Shown: one piece after another, positions 36,289 to 44,137 of the stretch | Position numbering within the stretch: position 1 is the first letter of the stretch | Layout: each line of letters starts with the position of its first letter | Source of the DNA: Poseidonocella sedimentorum | Lineage (GTDB): Bacteria > Pseudomonadota > Alphaproteobacteria > Rhodobacterales > Rhodobacteraceae | Assembly (NCBI RefSeq): GCF_900116005.1 | Contig: NZ_FOYI01000004.1 | Coordinates: forward strand, 186,001-250,000 | DNA length: 64,000 nucleotides | Direction of reading: 5' to 3' | Notes under the pieces: generated by a model | Databases searched by the model: none | Seen by the model: the letters and a program-made list of their open reading frames with translations, nothing else | Told to the model about the DNA's origin: nothing | Translations under genes and position numbers: made by a program

Positions 36289-38183
36289 CTCTCGCCGAGA
36301 TCCCCCGGCCCGCGACGGCGCAAGACGCGGGTGAAACCAGCGTTGCGGCGGTGCTCGACCGGCTGACGACCGCGCTATCGGAGGAACGCGCGCTGCGCGC
36401 CGAGGACATCGGGGGCAGCACCTTCGCCGAATTTGCCGCGCGGTTCGGGCTCTCCGATCCCGAAGCCCTCGCCGTCGCCCTGCTCGCCGGCGCCGAGCTG
36501 GACCGGGACTTCGCGGCGCTTGCCGGAGGGAGCGCCGAGGCGACGGGCCTGCCCATCGGCGCGCTGCTCGCCCGGTTGCCCGCGCTCGGGTGGGACAGCT
36601 TTCTGCCCACGGCCGTGCTGCGCAGCTGGGCGCTGATCTCGATGGCGGAAAGCGGCCGGCGCACGGACCGGCGCGCGTTCCTCGATCCGCGCTGCCTTGA
36701 CTGGTGCCTCGGCCACGCCGGGCCCGACGCGGCTCTGCTGCCCTACCTGCGCCCGCCCGGGCCCGCCGCGATGCTCACCGCTCCCGCCGCTGCCGAGATC
36801 GGCCCGGCCGCCGACCGGCTCGCGGAGGCGGCGGAAACGGCGGGGCGCGCCCTGACACTCATCACCGGCAGCGACGGCCCCACGCGCCAGCGGCTCGCCA
36901 GCGACCTCGCCGCCAGCCTCGGTTGTGACACCCTGTCGATCGACCCCGGTCTGCTGCGGCTCGCCCCGCAGGAGCGGCAGGCGGTCCTGCGCCGTCTCGC
37001 CCGCGAGACCGTGCTCGACCGGGTTCTGCCGGTGTTTGACCTGCCCCGCATCGACGCGGGTCTCGGCGAGGCGCTCGCCCGGATCGAGGGCACGGCGCTG
37101 CTGACCGCGCCCGCGCTCGATGCGCCCGAGGCCCTGCCGCCCGGCTGCGACCAGATTACGCTTGCGCCGCCCGGCGCGCCCGAGCGGGCCGCGCTCTGGG
37201 CCGCCGCGCTGGAGCTCGACGACAGCGCCGCACTCGCCCCCCTCGCCGAAGCCTTCGCCCTCGGCGCCGATGACATCGCCCGCGCCGCAACCGGCCTCGC
37301 CCATGTGCCGCCAGAGGCGCGCCCGGCCGCCGCATGGGCCGCGACCCGGCGCCTCTGCGCCCCGCCGCCCGATCCGCTCTTCACCGCCATCACCCCGCGC
37401 GCCACGCTTGCGGACCTCATCCTGCCCGCCGCGACGGAGGCCGCCCTGCGCGCGCTTCTGGCCCAGGTGCGCCACCGCGCGACAGTCTATCGCGCGTGGG
37501 GATTTGCCGCGCGCAGCAGTCGCGGGCTGGGGGTCAGCGCGCTCTTTTCCGGCCCCTCGGGCACCGGCAAGACCCTCGCTGCCGAAGCGATCGCGGGGGC
37601 GCTCGACCTGCCGCTGCTGTCGGTCAACCTCGCGCAGGTGGTCGATAAATACGTGGGCGAGACGGAAAAACACCTCGACCGGGTCTTTGGCCGGGCCGAA
37701 CGCGCTGGCGCGGTGCTGTTTTTCGACGAGGCCGAGGCGCTCTTTCGCCAGCGCGGCGATGGCGAGAGCGGGGCCGCGCGGTTCACCGCGATGACCGTGG
37801 CCTACCTGCTGCAACGGCTGGAGGCCTCGCCCGCGACCTGCATCCTCGCCACCAACATGCGCGGGGCGATTGACGATGCCTTCCTGCGGCGGCTGCGCTT
37901 CGCGGTCCAGTTCGCCTTTCCCGGCGCGGCGGAGCGGGCGCGGCTCTGGGCCGCGGCCTTCCCCGAGGCGGCGCCGTTGGGGGAGATCGACATCCCCCTT
38001 CTGGCGACCCTGCCCGCCACCGGCGGGACGATCCGAAATGCGGCGCTTGGCGCGGGGTTCCGCGCGGCCGAGGCGGGACGGGCGATCGGACTGCAGGACA
38101 TCGTCGCGGCTCTGGAGTCGGAAAACGCCAAGCTCGCGCAGCCGGTCGATCTGGGCGTGTTGCGGCGGAGGGTCGGGCGATGA
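36285..38183 (+). CDS. eCIS AAA+ ATPase (Afp15-like)
   Basis: 632 residues. A divergent N-terminal half (1-390) is followed by a classical AAA+ module with Walker A GPSGTGKT at 423-430, Walker B VLFFDEAEA at 477-485, sensor-1 ATN at 522-524 and an arginine-rich RRLRF near 535-539. Every eCIS has such an ATPase (Afp15/Pvc15), thought to help assembly or cargo loading, since the particle lacks the ClpV recycling ATPase of T6SS. ATGA overlap on both sides. Confidence 0.92.
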   Translation: MTLAEIPRPATAQDAGETSVAAVLDRLTTALSEERALRAEDIGGSTFAEFAARFGLSDPEALAVALLAGAELDRDFAALAGGSAEATGLPIGALLARLPALGWDSFLPTAVLRSWALISMAESGRRTDRRAFLDPRCLDWCLGHAGPDAALLPYLRPPGPAAMLTAPAAAEIGPAADRLAEAAETAGRALTLITGSDGPTRQRLASDLAASLGCDTLSIDPGLLRLAPQERQAVLRRLARETVLDRVLPVFDLPRIDAGLGEALARIEGTALLTAPALDAPEALPPGCDQITLAPPGAPERAALWAAALELDDSAALAPLAEAFALGADDIARAATGLAHVPPEARPAAAWAATRRLCAPPPDPLFTAITPRATLADLILPAATEAALRALLAQVRHRATVYRAWGFAARSSRGLGVSALFSGPSGTGKTLAAEAIAGALDLPLLSVNLAQVVDKYVGETEKHLDRVFGRAERAGAVLFFDEAEALFRQRGDGESGAARFTAMTVAYLLQRLEASPATCILATNMRGAIDDAFLRRLRFAVQFAFPGAAERARLWAAAFPEAAPLGEIDIPLLATLPATGGTIRNAALGAGFRAAEAGRAIGLQDIVAALESENAKLAQPVDLGVLRRRVGR

Positions 38184-38428
38184 GCCGGCCGGTCCATCTC
38201 TCCATCGCGCGGCTCACCCTGCCGGGCACGATGCGCGGTCAGGAAGGCGCCTTTGCCGAGGCGCTGAAGCGCGCGGTGCAGGCACGGATGGCCCCCACGG
38301 GCGCCCCGGCGGCGCCCCCGCTTCCCCGCAGCATGGAGGCCCATGCGGCGCGCGCGGCGGCGGGGATCGCGCAGCGCGTCGGCCCTGAAATCCGCGCGGC
38401 CAAACCGGGAGGATCGGGCGATGAGTGA
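38180..38428 (+). CDS. small eCIS-associated protein of unknown function
   Basis: 82 residues between the ATPase and the DUF4157 gene, overlapping both (4 bp and 8 bp). Sequence is helix-prone with a Pro-rich middle (GAPAAPPLPRS). The tight overlaps on each side support real expression. A small adaptor or chaperone for the next gene's product is a guess from position. Confidence 0.7.
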   Translation: MSRPVHLSIARLTLPGTMRGQEGAFAEALKRAVQARMAPTGAPAAPPLPRSMEAHAARAAAGIAQRVGPEIRAAKPGGSGDE

Positions 38429-40751
38429 TCAGGCACAGCAGCACAAACCCGCAGGGCCAGTGGTCGGCCGGCGCGATGATCCGGCCGAAGCGCGAGTTGA
38501 ACAGCGGCTGAGCGCCGAGCCCGGCCTTGCGGCGCTGCACGGCGGCGCGCTTGGCCCGGCGCCCGCCCGCGCGCCCGATGCAGCGCCGCAGCCCGCCACC
38601 GTGCCCCAAGGGGGCCGCCCGCTCGACCGGGATCTGCGCAGCCAGATGGAGGGCGCCTTCGGCGAGCGCTTCGGGGACGTGCGCCTGCACACCGGCCCCG
38701 AGGCCGACCAGACCGCCCGCGCCCTCAACAGCACGGCCTTCGCCCAGGGGCGCGACATCGGCTTTGCCCGCGGCGCCTTCCGCCCCGAGACACCGCACGG
38801 GCGCGGCATCATCGCCCATGAGCTTGCCCATGTGAGCGAGCAACGCCGCGGCGCGGACGATCCCGGCACGATCCGCCGCGTCGGCGAATACCGCCCCGGC
38901 GGCACCGACATTATCGAAAACTTCGCCCGCTGGTTCGGCGGCGGCAGTTTCACCGATGCCGAGCTTGCCCTTTTCATCAACGCCATGGCCCGCGAAAGCT
39001 ACGAGTTCAGCGCGGTCGATCACGCCGACACCGACAACATGGCCCGTGAAATCGCCTCCCGCGTTTTCGGCCCCGAGGCCACGGCCGACACCCGCGCGGC
39101 CCTGCCGCCCGCAGTGCAATCGGTCCGGGTCCGGCTCAACATGATCCGCCACATGCTCTCAGGCCATGTCGCCGGCAGCGACAGCGAGGCGGTGCTCCAG
39201 ATCCTGCGCGCGGCGAGCGACATCGACCGGCGGCAGATCGTGCGACTTTATGGCGAACAGGCGATCCTGAGTGCGCTGGATAGCCAGCAGGCCAACGAAC
39301 TGGCCACCCTGCTCGGGCTCGGCGTCGAGCCGAGCGGCGGCGGGAGTCAAGGCGGGCAGACCGTGCCGGTGCGATGGGAGATCAACACCACGCTCAACAG
39401 CACCCCGGTCCTGGGCAGCCAGCTTCGTGGCATCATGGTCAAGAACATGAAGCACAAGCCCCAAGGCCTCTCGGCCTTTCGCGATTTGCGCAACAACCTG
39501 ATGGTCCCGGGCCGGAACGCCACCGATGTCCCGATCACGACCGGGGCCGCTCATCCGATCGATCAGGGGGGGCAAGCGTCGATGGCGATCTGGGTGGTGC
39601 CGCAGGATCCCGCGGACGCGCCTGCCTATGCCTTTGCCACTGATAAGGTCATCCCGGCGAAGCCGTACCCGACGGTGAACGCGGTCGAGAATCAGGAGAT
39701 CGAAGCAAATCTTGATGTGCAGCTCGGGGCCTCGACAATTGGCGAGATCGAACAGCAGCGGGCGAACGAACGCGGAAGCGAGGAGCGCAGGGGCGGCAGC
39801 CAGACCAACAGCCATGAGGACCGCCAGGATCAGGGCACGCGCCAGCGCGTGGAAGACCGGCGCGACACCACGGACACGGACACCAGCTCGATCGAGCTGA
39901 GCAATGATGTCTCGACCGAAAGCATGCGGGCGGTGGAGCTTGAGGAAAGCTGGAACCGCAGCGTGCAGCAATCCCATCAGGACCTCGTCACGATGGAGAC
40001 GGGCATGGCCCAATCGACCACCGACACCACCTCGACCGAGCTGGAAATCGGCGCGTCGCTCTCCGCCGAGGCGATGACAGCGCTGCGCGCCACGCTGGGG
40101 ATCACCGGCTCCGGGTCGGTCGGGCTGGAGGACATCGGCTCGGGGCTTATCGGGACGGTGCTTGCTAAGTTGCCTGCGGCGCCTGCGCGGGTGCTGGGCG
40201 GGCTCTTGAGCCTGGTGGACGGGGTAAGCGCGGGGCTTGAAATCGGGCTCAGCGGTGATGTCGGGAGCGAAGGGCAGCTCACCGTCGGTGGGACGCTGAA
40301 CGGTCGGGCCGCGCGGCTCTGGAGCGAGGCCCGCACCCGAAGTTTCAACATCGGCCGATCCTCCACCACGAGCGATGAGACCGTCGAGCAAGAGGGCACC
40401 GGCGGCGCGGAACGGCGGTCACAGGAGGAGCGCGAGGGCAGCACACGGGGGGCGCGCGCGGTCCATGAACGCGCGCGGCAATCCTCCCTCGGGCGCTCGG
40501 TCGAGAGCGAAGCGAGCCAGAGTTCCGGGTCGACCGACACGATCAGCGAGACCCAGTCGTTTGAGGACATGCACCGCCGCTCCTCGTCCAGCAGCGTCAC
40601 CCTGCGGCGCAACCTGCTGGTGCCCAAAGTGGACTCCGCAAACCTCAGCTTCCGCGTTGTCCGCAACCCCTATGGCGAGGTTGATCCAGTGGGCGTCGCG
40701 CCCGAGCAAGAGCGCGGATCGCAGGGCGCGCAACAGGCGGAGGACGGGTGA
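38421..40751 (+). CDS. DUF4157 (eCIS core domain) protein with HExxH motif, candidate cargo/effector
   Basis: 776 residues from ATG 38421. Residues about 66-141 form a DUF4157 domain ending in HELAH (133-137), a zinc-metallopeptidase-type HExxH. Residues about 165-300 form the helical region that often follows DUF4157, including FTDAELALFINAMARE and the GSDSEAVLQILRAASDIDRRQIV stretch. Residues 310-430 are a beta-rich segment of no known family. Residues 440-540 and 640-730 are long Ser/Thr/Glu/Arg-rich stretches flanking a Gly/Ala/Leu-rich, partly hydrophobic segment (about 545-625) that could insert into membranes. DUF4157 is strongly linked to eCIS loci and their toxins. The target activity is unknown. 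Confidence 0.88.
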   Translation: MSDQAQQHKPAGPVVGRRDDPAEARVEQRLSAEPGLAALHGGALGPAPARAPDAAPQPATVPQGGRPLDRDLRSQMEGAFGERFGDVRLHTGPEADQTARALNSTAFAQGRDIGFARGAFRPETPHGRGIIAHELAHVSEQRRGADDPGTIRRVGEYRPGGTDIIENFARWFGGGSFTDAELALFINAMARESYEFSAVDHADTDNMAREIASRVFGPEATADTRAALPPAVQSVRVRLNMIRHMLSGHVAGSDSEAVLQILRAASDIDRRQIVRLYGEQAILSALDSQQANELATLLGLGVEPSGGGSQGGQTVPVRWEINTTLNSTPVLGSQLRGIMVKNMKHKPQGLSAFRDLRNNLMVPGRNATDVPITTGAAHPIDQGGQASMAIWVVPQDPADAPAYAFATDKVIPAKPYPTVNAVENQEIEANLDVQLGASTIGEIEQQRANERGSEERRGGSQTNSHEDRQDQGTRQRVEDRRDTTDTDTSSIELSNDVSTESMRAVELEESWNRSVQQSHQDLVTMETGMAQSTTDTTSTELEIGASLSAEAMTALRATLGITGSGSVGLEDIGSGLIGTVLAKLPAAPARVLGGLLSLVDGVSAGLEIGLSGDVGSEGQLTVGGTLNGRAARLWSEARTRSFNIGRSSTTSDETVEQEGTGGAERRSQEEREGSTRGARAVHERARQSSLGRSVESEASQSSGSTDTISETQSFEDMHRRSSSSSVTLRRNLLVPKVDSANLSFRVVRNPYGEVDPVGVAPEQERGSQGAQQAEDG

Positions 40752-41395
40752 TGACCAGCATGCAGCCGAAGTTTCTCAAGGGCGGGTTCGTGGTGCTGGA
40801 CCCGGTCACCGGGGCCGTACGCCACAGCCTGCCGTTGCAGGTCAATCCCGACCGGCTCAGCCGGAGTTTCCAGATCAATTCCGGCGGTGACGGGCCGAAC
40901 CGGGCCGCGCCTTTGCGCCTTACTGGACCCGCGACCGAGACCATCACCGTGGAGGTTCGGCTCGATGCGGCGGACGGGCTGGATGCGGGGGATGAGCTAA
41001 CCGGGCGTGAGGGCGTCCGGCCCCGGATCGCGCTGTTGCAGTCGCTCATTTCCCCGACCGCGCAGCAGATCACCGACAACGAGGCGCTGCAGCAATCCGG
41101 CGCGCTGGAGATCCTGCCGATGATCCAGCCGCTCACGCTCTTTGTCTGGGGGCCGGACCAGATCGCGCCGGTGCGGATCCAGTCCATGAGCGTCGCGGAA
41201 AGCCTCCACAACACGCGCCTCTACCCGCTGCAGGCGAGCGTCAACCTCTCGCTGCGGGTGCTGACCGTGGACGACCTCGGCGCCTCCAGCCGGGGCGGCG
41301 CGCTCTACCTCAGCTACCTGCGCGCGGTCGAGGCGAGTGCGGCGAAACTGCCCGCGGGCGCGGCGAGCGCGATGGGCGTGGAGGGCGCGCTATGA
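40751..41395 (+). CDS. CIS tube adaptor protein (Afp7/Pvc7 N-terminal type)
   Basis: 214 residues; its ATG shares the A of the preceding TGA. The opening LKGGFVVLDPVTG and LPLQVNPDRLSRSFQ followed by ETITVEVRLDAADGL are typical of the CIS_tube family, which joins the tube to the spike hub. In Afp and PVC this domain and a LysM domain form one protein; here LysM is the next gene. Confidence 0.88.
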   Translation: MTSMQPKFLKGGFVVLDPVTGAVRHSLPLQVNPDRLSRSFQINSGGDGPNRAAPLRLTGPATETITVEVRLDAADGLDAGDELTGREGVRPRIALLQSLISPTAQQITDNEALQQSGALEILPMIQPLTLFVWGPDQIAPVRIQSMSVAESLHNTRLYPLQASVNLSLRVLTVDDLGASSRGGALYLSYLRAVEASAAKLPAGAASAMGVEGAL

Positions 41396-41751
41396 ACGAT
41401 ATCGCCAAGCTCCTGACCCCGGTCGATGCCGGCACGGCCCCCTTCCCCGAGGACAGCCGCTACCACGGCGCGCCGCTCAAGACGGCAACGCTCGCGGATG
41501 GGCGCGAGGTGCGCTTCACCGGGCGGCGGTTCCTGCCGCAACCGGGGACGGTCGACATCCGCAGCATGACCAGGGTGCGCGGCGGCGACCGGCTCGACCT
41601 TCTGGCGGCGGAGCATTTCGGCACGCCGTCGCAGGGCTGGAAACTGCTCGACGCCAACCAGATCCGCGACGCCCGCACCGCGCTGGACGAGGTCGGCGCG
41701 CGGCTGGCGATCGGCGAGGCTCCGGCCTTCTCGCGGGACCGGTTCAAATGA
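41392..41751 (+). CDS. LysM-like eCIS protein (Afp7 C-terminal counterpart)
   Basis: 119 residues with an ATGA overlap to the adaptor gene. The core (TRVRGGDRLDLLAAEHFGTPSQGWKLLDANQI) follows the LysM-like pattern seen at the C-terminus of Afp7/Pvc7 and in T4 gp53-type proteins. Likely part of the baseplate hub. Confidence 0.82.
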   Translation: MNDIAKLLTPVDAGTAPFPEDSRYHGAPLKTATLADGREVRFTGRRFLPQPGTVDIRSMTRVRGGDRLDLLAAEHFGTPSQGWKLLDANQIRDARTALDEVGARLAIGEAPAFSRDRFK

Positions 41752-41761
41752 GGGCTCAGCC

Positions 41762-42907
41762 ATGACATCGGGCGCCCATACCGGCGCGGAGCTGCGGCTC
41801 CACATCGGCCCCGCCGTGCCGATTCCGGTGGGTGAGGATGTGATGAAGGCGCTCGTCTCGGCGAGCGTGACCAGCGCCACCGCCGAAGCGCCGGGCGTCT
41901 TCCAGCTGGTCTTCGAGATCGACCAGAACTCGCCGCTCATGACCGTCTTCATGCTCTCGGGCGGCGCGCCGATTCCGATGATCCGGGTTGTGATCTCGGC
42001 GCGGGTAAACGGCAGCGACAGCGTGCTCATGGACGGTGTCATGACCAACCACGAGGTCAGCCCCGGCCCCGCCCCGGGCAGCGCCCGCCTGACCGTCACC
42101 GGCGAGGACATGAGCCGCGTGCTCGACTACATCGCCTTCCGCGAGATGATCTACCCGGCCTCGCCGGATTTCGCCCGCGTCGGCCTCATCCTCGCCAAAT
42201 ACGCCTTCCTCGGGATCATCCCCAAGGTCATTCCCTCGGTGCTGCTCGACGTGCCCCTGCCGACCTCGCGCATTCCGCACCAGCAGGGCAAGGACCTCGC
42301 CTATATCCGAAAGCTCGCCGATGACGTGGGCTATATCTTCCGCATGGAGCCGGGGCCGGAGGTGGGGATGTCCTTCGCCTATTGGGGCCCCGAGATCCCG
42401 ATGGGCGAGGTCCAACCGCCGCTCGATTTCGACATGGACGCGGCCAAGAACCTCACGAGCGCCTCGGGCGGGTTCAACACCCAGGACGCGACGCTGCCGA
42501 TCGTCGTCATCCTCAACCCCGAGACCAAGGTTCCGATCCCGATCCCGACCGTGGCCAACCCGCTGCTCAACCCGCCTCTGGGGGCGATCCCGCCGATCCC
42601 GCTCCAGATCACGCCGATCACGGATTCGGCCAAATACAACCCGGTGCAGGGCGCGCTCATCGGCATGGCCAAGGCCGCCCAGATCAACAAGGCGCCGATG
42701 AAGGTCTCGGGCCAGCTCGACGTGATCCGCTACGGCCGACTGCTCAAGCCCCACAAGCTCGTCAGCCTGCGCGGCTTTGGCGCGCCGTTCAACGGGCTGC
42801 ACTATGCCGCGATGGTGCGTACCGACTTCGCTCCCGGCAGTCTCACCCAGAATTTCGAGCTCACCCGCAACGGCGTCCTCTCCACAGTCGAAAAGGTACC
42901 TGCATGA
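41762..42907 (+). CDS. eCIS spike hub protein (gpD/gp27-like)
   Basis: 381 residues resembling phage late-control gene D and the N-terminal part of VgrG/Afp8: VTSATAEAPGVFQLVFEIDQNSPL, then LTVTGEDMSRVLDYIAFREM, and the GKDLAYIRKLADDVGYIFRM segment of the beta-barrel hub. A trimer of this protein would cap the tube rings and carry the spike. It ends by overlapping the spike gene (ATGATG). Confidence 0.88.
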   Translation: MTSGAHTGAELRLHIGPAVPIPVGEDVMKALVSASVTSATAEAPGVFQLVFEIDQNSPLMTVFMLSGGAPIPMIRVVISARVNGSDSVLMDGVMTNHEVSPGPAPGSARLTVTGEDMSRVLDYIAFREMIYPASPDFARVGLILAKYAFLGIIPKVIPSVLLDVPLPTSRIPHQQGKDLAYIRKLADDVGYIFRMEPGPEVGMSFAYWGPEIPMGEVQPPLDFDMDAAKNLTSASGGFNTQDATLPIVVILNPETKVPIPIPTVANPLLNPPLGAIPPIPLQITPITDSAKYNPVQGALIGMAKAAQINKAPMKVSGQLDVIRYGRLLKPHKLVSLRGFGAPFNGLHYAAMVRTDFAPGSLTQNFELTRNGVLSTVEKVPA

Positions 42908-43419
42908 TGGAACGTTTCACCGGCATTTACAGCGGCACAGTCATGGGCACGCCCGACCCCGAACAGATCGGCCGGATTCAGGTGATCGTCCCCAATGTGA
43001 CCGGGCTCGGCGTCTCCACATGGGCCGCGCCCTGCTTTCCGATGGGCGGCATCAACCAGGGGTTCTTCACCGTGCCGCAACCGGGCACGGGGGTTTACGT
43101 GATGTATCTCGATGGCGATCCGGACTACCCGGTCTGGATGGGCACCTTCCCCGGATCGGTCGCCGACAAGCCCGCGCTGGCCAATACCGTGCCGCCCGCG
43201 ATCTCGGCGGTGACGGTCCAGACGCTGGCCAAGAACGGGATCGTGGTGGCCGATGCGGGCGGGCCGATGGGCGTGGGCGGGATCACCCTCCAGAGCACCA
43301 CCGGCGCCACCATCGCAATCAACGACACCGGCATTTTCATCAACAACGGCAAGGGCGCCGCCATCACGCTCGTCGGCCCGACGGTCGACATCAACGCCGG
43401 CGCGCTCACGGTCATATAG
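42904..43419 (+). CDS. eCIS spike protein (gpV/gp5 OB-fold)
   Basis: 171 residues from ATG 42904, with a second ATG one codon later. The OB-fold is recognisable (GTPDPEQIGRIQVIVPNVTG, WAAPCFPMGG, VPQPGTGVYVMYLDGDPDYPVWMGTF), followed by a beta-helix-like spike (ITLQSTTGATIAINDTGIFINNG). Together with the gpD gene it corresponds to one Afp8/VgrG protein. Confidence 0.9.
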   Translation: MMERFTGIYSGTVMGTPDPEQIGRIQVIVPNVTGLGVSTWAAPCFPMGGINQGFFTVPQPGTGVYVMYLDGDPDYPVWMGTFPGSVADKPALANTVPPAISAVTVQTLAKNGIVVADAGGPMGVGGITLQSTTGATIAINDTGIFINNGKGAAITLVGPTVDINAGALTVI

Positions 43420-43433
43420 GAGGAGGAGCCGAC

Positions 43434-43757
43434 ATGCCCGGACCCATGCTGCATATCGGCGCGACCGTGCTCTGCGCGCATGGCGGTCAGGCCCAGCCGA
43501 CCGTGCCCAATCCGCGCGTGCTGGTCTCGGGCCAGCCCACGGTGCTCCAGACCGCGCCCTGGGTTGTTGCCGGCTGCGCCATGCCGCCGCCCCCTGCGGG
43601 CAACGGGCCCTGCGTGACCGCGAGTTTCGTTACCGGTTCGCTCCGCGTGAGCTCGCTCGGCCAGCCCTTCGTTCTGATGGACAGCCAGTCCATCGCCGCG
43701 CCCACCGGCACGCCGCTCCTGCCCGCCGCCACGCAAACCCGGGTGATCGCCACATGA
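43434..43757 (+). CDS. PAAR-like spike tip protein
   Basis: 107 residues preceded by a strong AGGAGGAGG site. It has the PAAR-like/DUF4280 arrangement: Cys14 and His16 in TVLCAHGG, Cys48 in AGCAMPPP and Cys60 in GPCVT, with V-x-G-Q-P turns between. It would bind a metal ion and sharpen the spike tip, as Afp10 does. Ends with an ATGA overlap to the gp25 gene. Confidence 0.85.
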   Translation: MPGPMLHIGATVLCAHGGQAQPTVPNPRVLVSGQPTVLQTAPWVVAGCAMPPPPAGNGPCVTASFVTGSLRVSSLGQPFVLMDSQSIAAPTGTPLLPAATQTRVIAT

Positions 43758-44137
43758 CCGACGCCGCCTACTCCATCGCCTTCCCCTTCGGCTTTGCCGC
43801 CGATGGCACCACCGCCGAGGTGGGCCGCGCGGATCACGTGACCGACCTGCTGGAACAGCTGCTCTTCACGCGTCAGGGCGAGCGGCTCTTGCGCCCGGCG
43901 ATGGGCTGCGGCCTGCCGGACCTGCTCTTCGCCCCCGCCTCGCCCGAGACGGCGGAGGCCGCGCGGATGACGATCCAGGTCGCCGTGCTGGAGCATCTTG
44001 CGCGCGAAATCGAGCTCACCGGGCTCGACGTCCGGCCCGAGGGCAGCAGCCTGCGCATCGACATCGCCTACCGCATCCGCGCCACCGGCGACGCGGGCCA
44101 CGCGCGCTTTGACGCCGAGACCGGAGCGGACGGATGA
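43754..44137 (+). CDS. baseplate wedge protein, GPW/gp25 family (Afp9-like)
   Basis: 127 residues with the gp25 pattern: FPFGFAADGTTAEVGRADHVTDLLEQLLFTRQGERLLRPAMGCGLPDLLF, in which the E-x-R-ending loop docks onto the sheath. gp25 nucleates sheath polymerisation on the baseplate. Confidence 0.92.
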   Translation: MTDAAYSIAFPFGFAADGTTAEVGRADHVTDLLEQLLFTRQGERLLRPAMGCGLPDLLFAPASPETAEAARMTIQVAVLEHLAREIELTGLDVRPEGSSLRIDIAYRIRATGDAGHARFDAETGADG

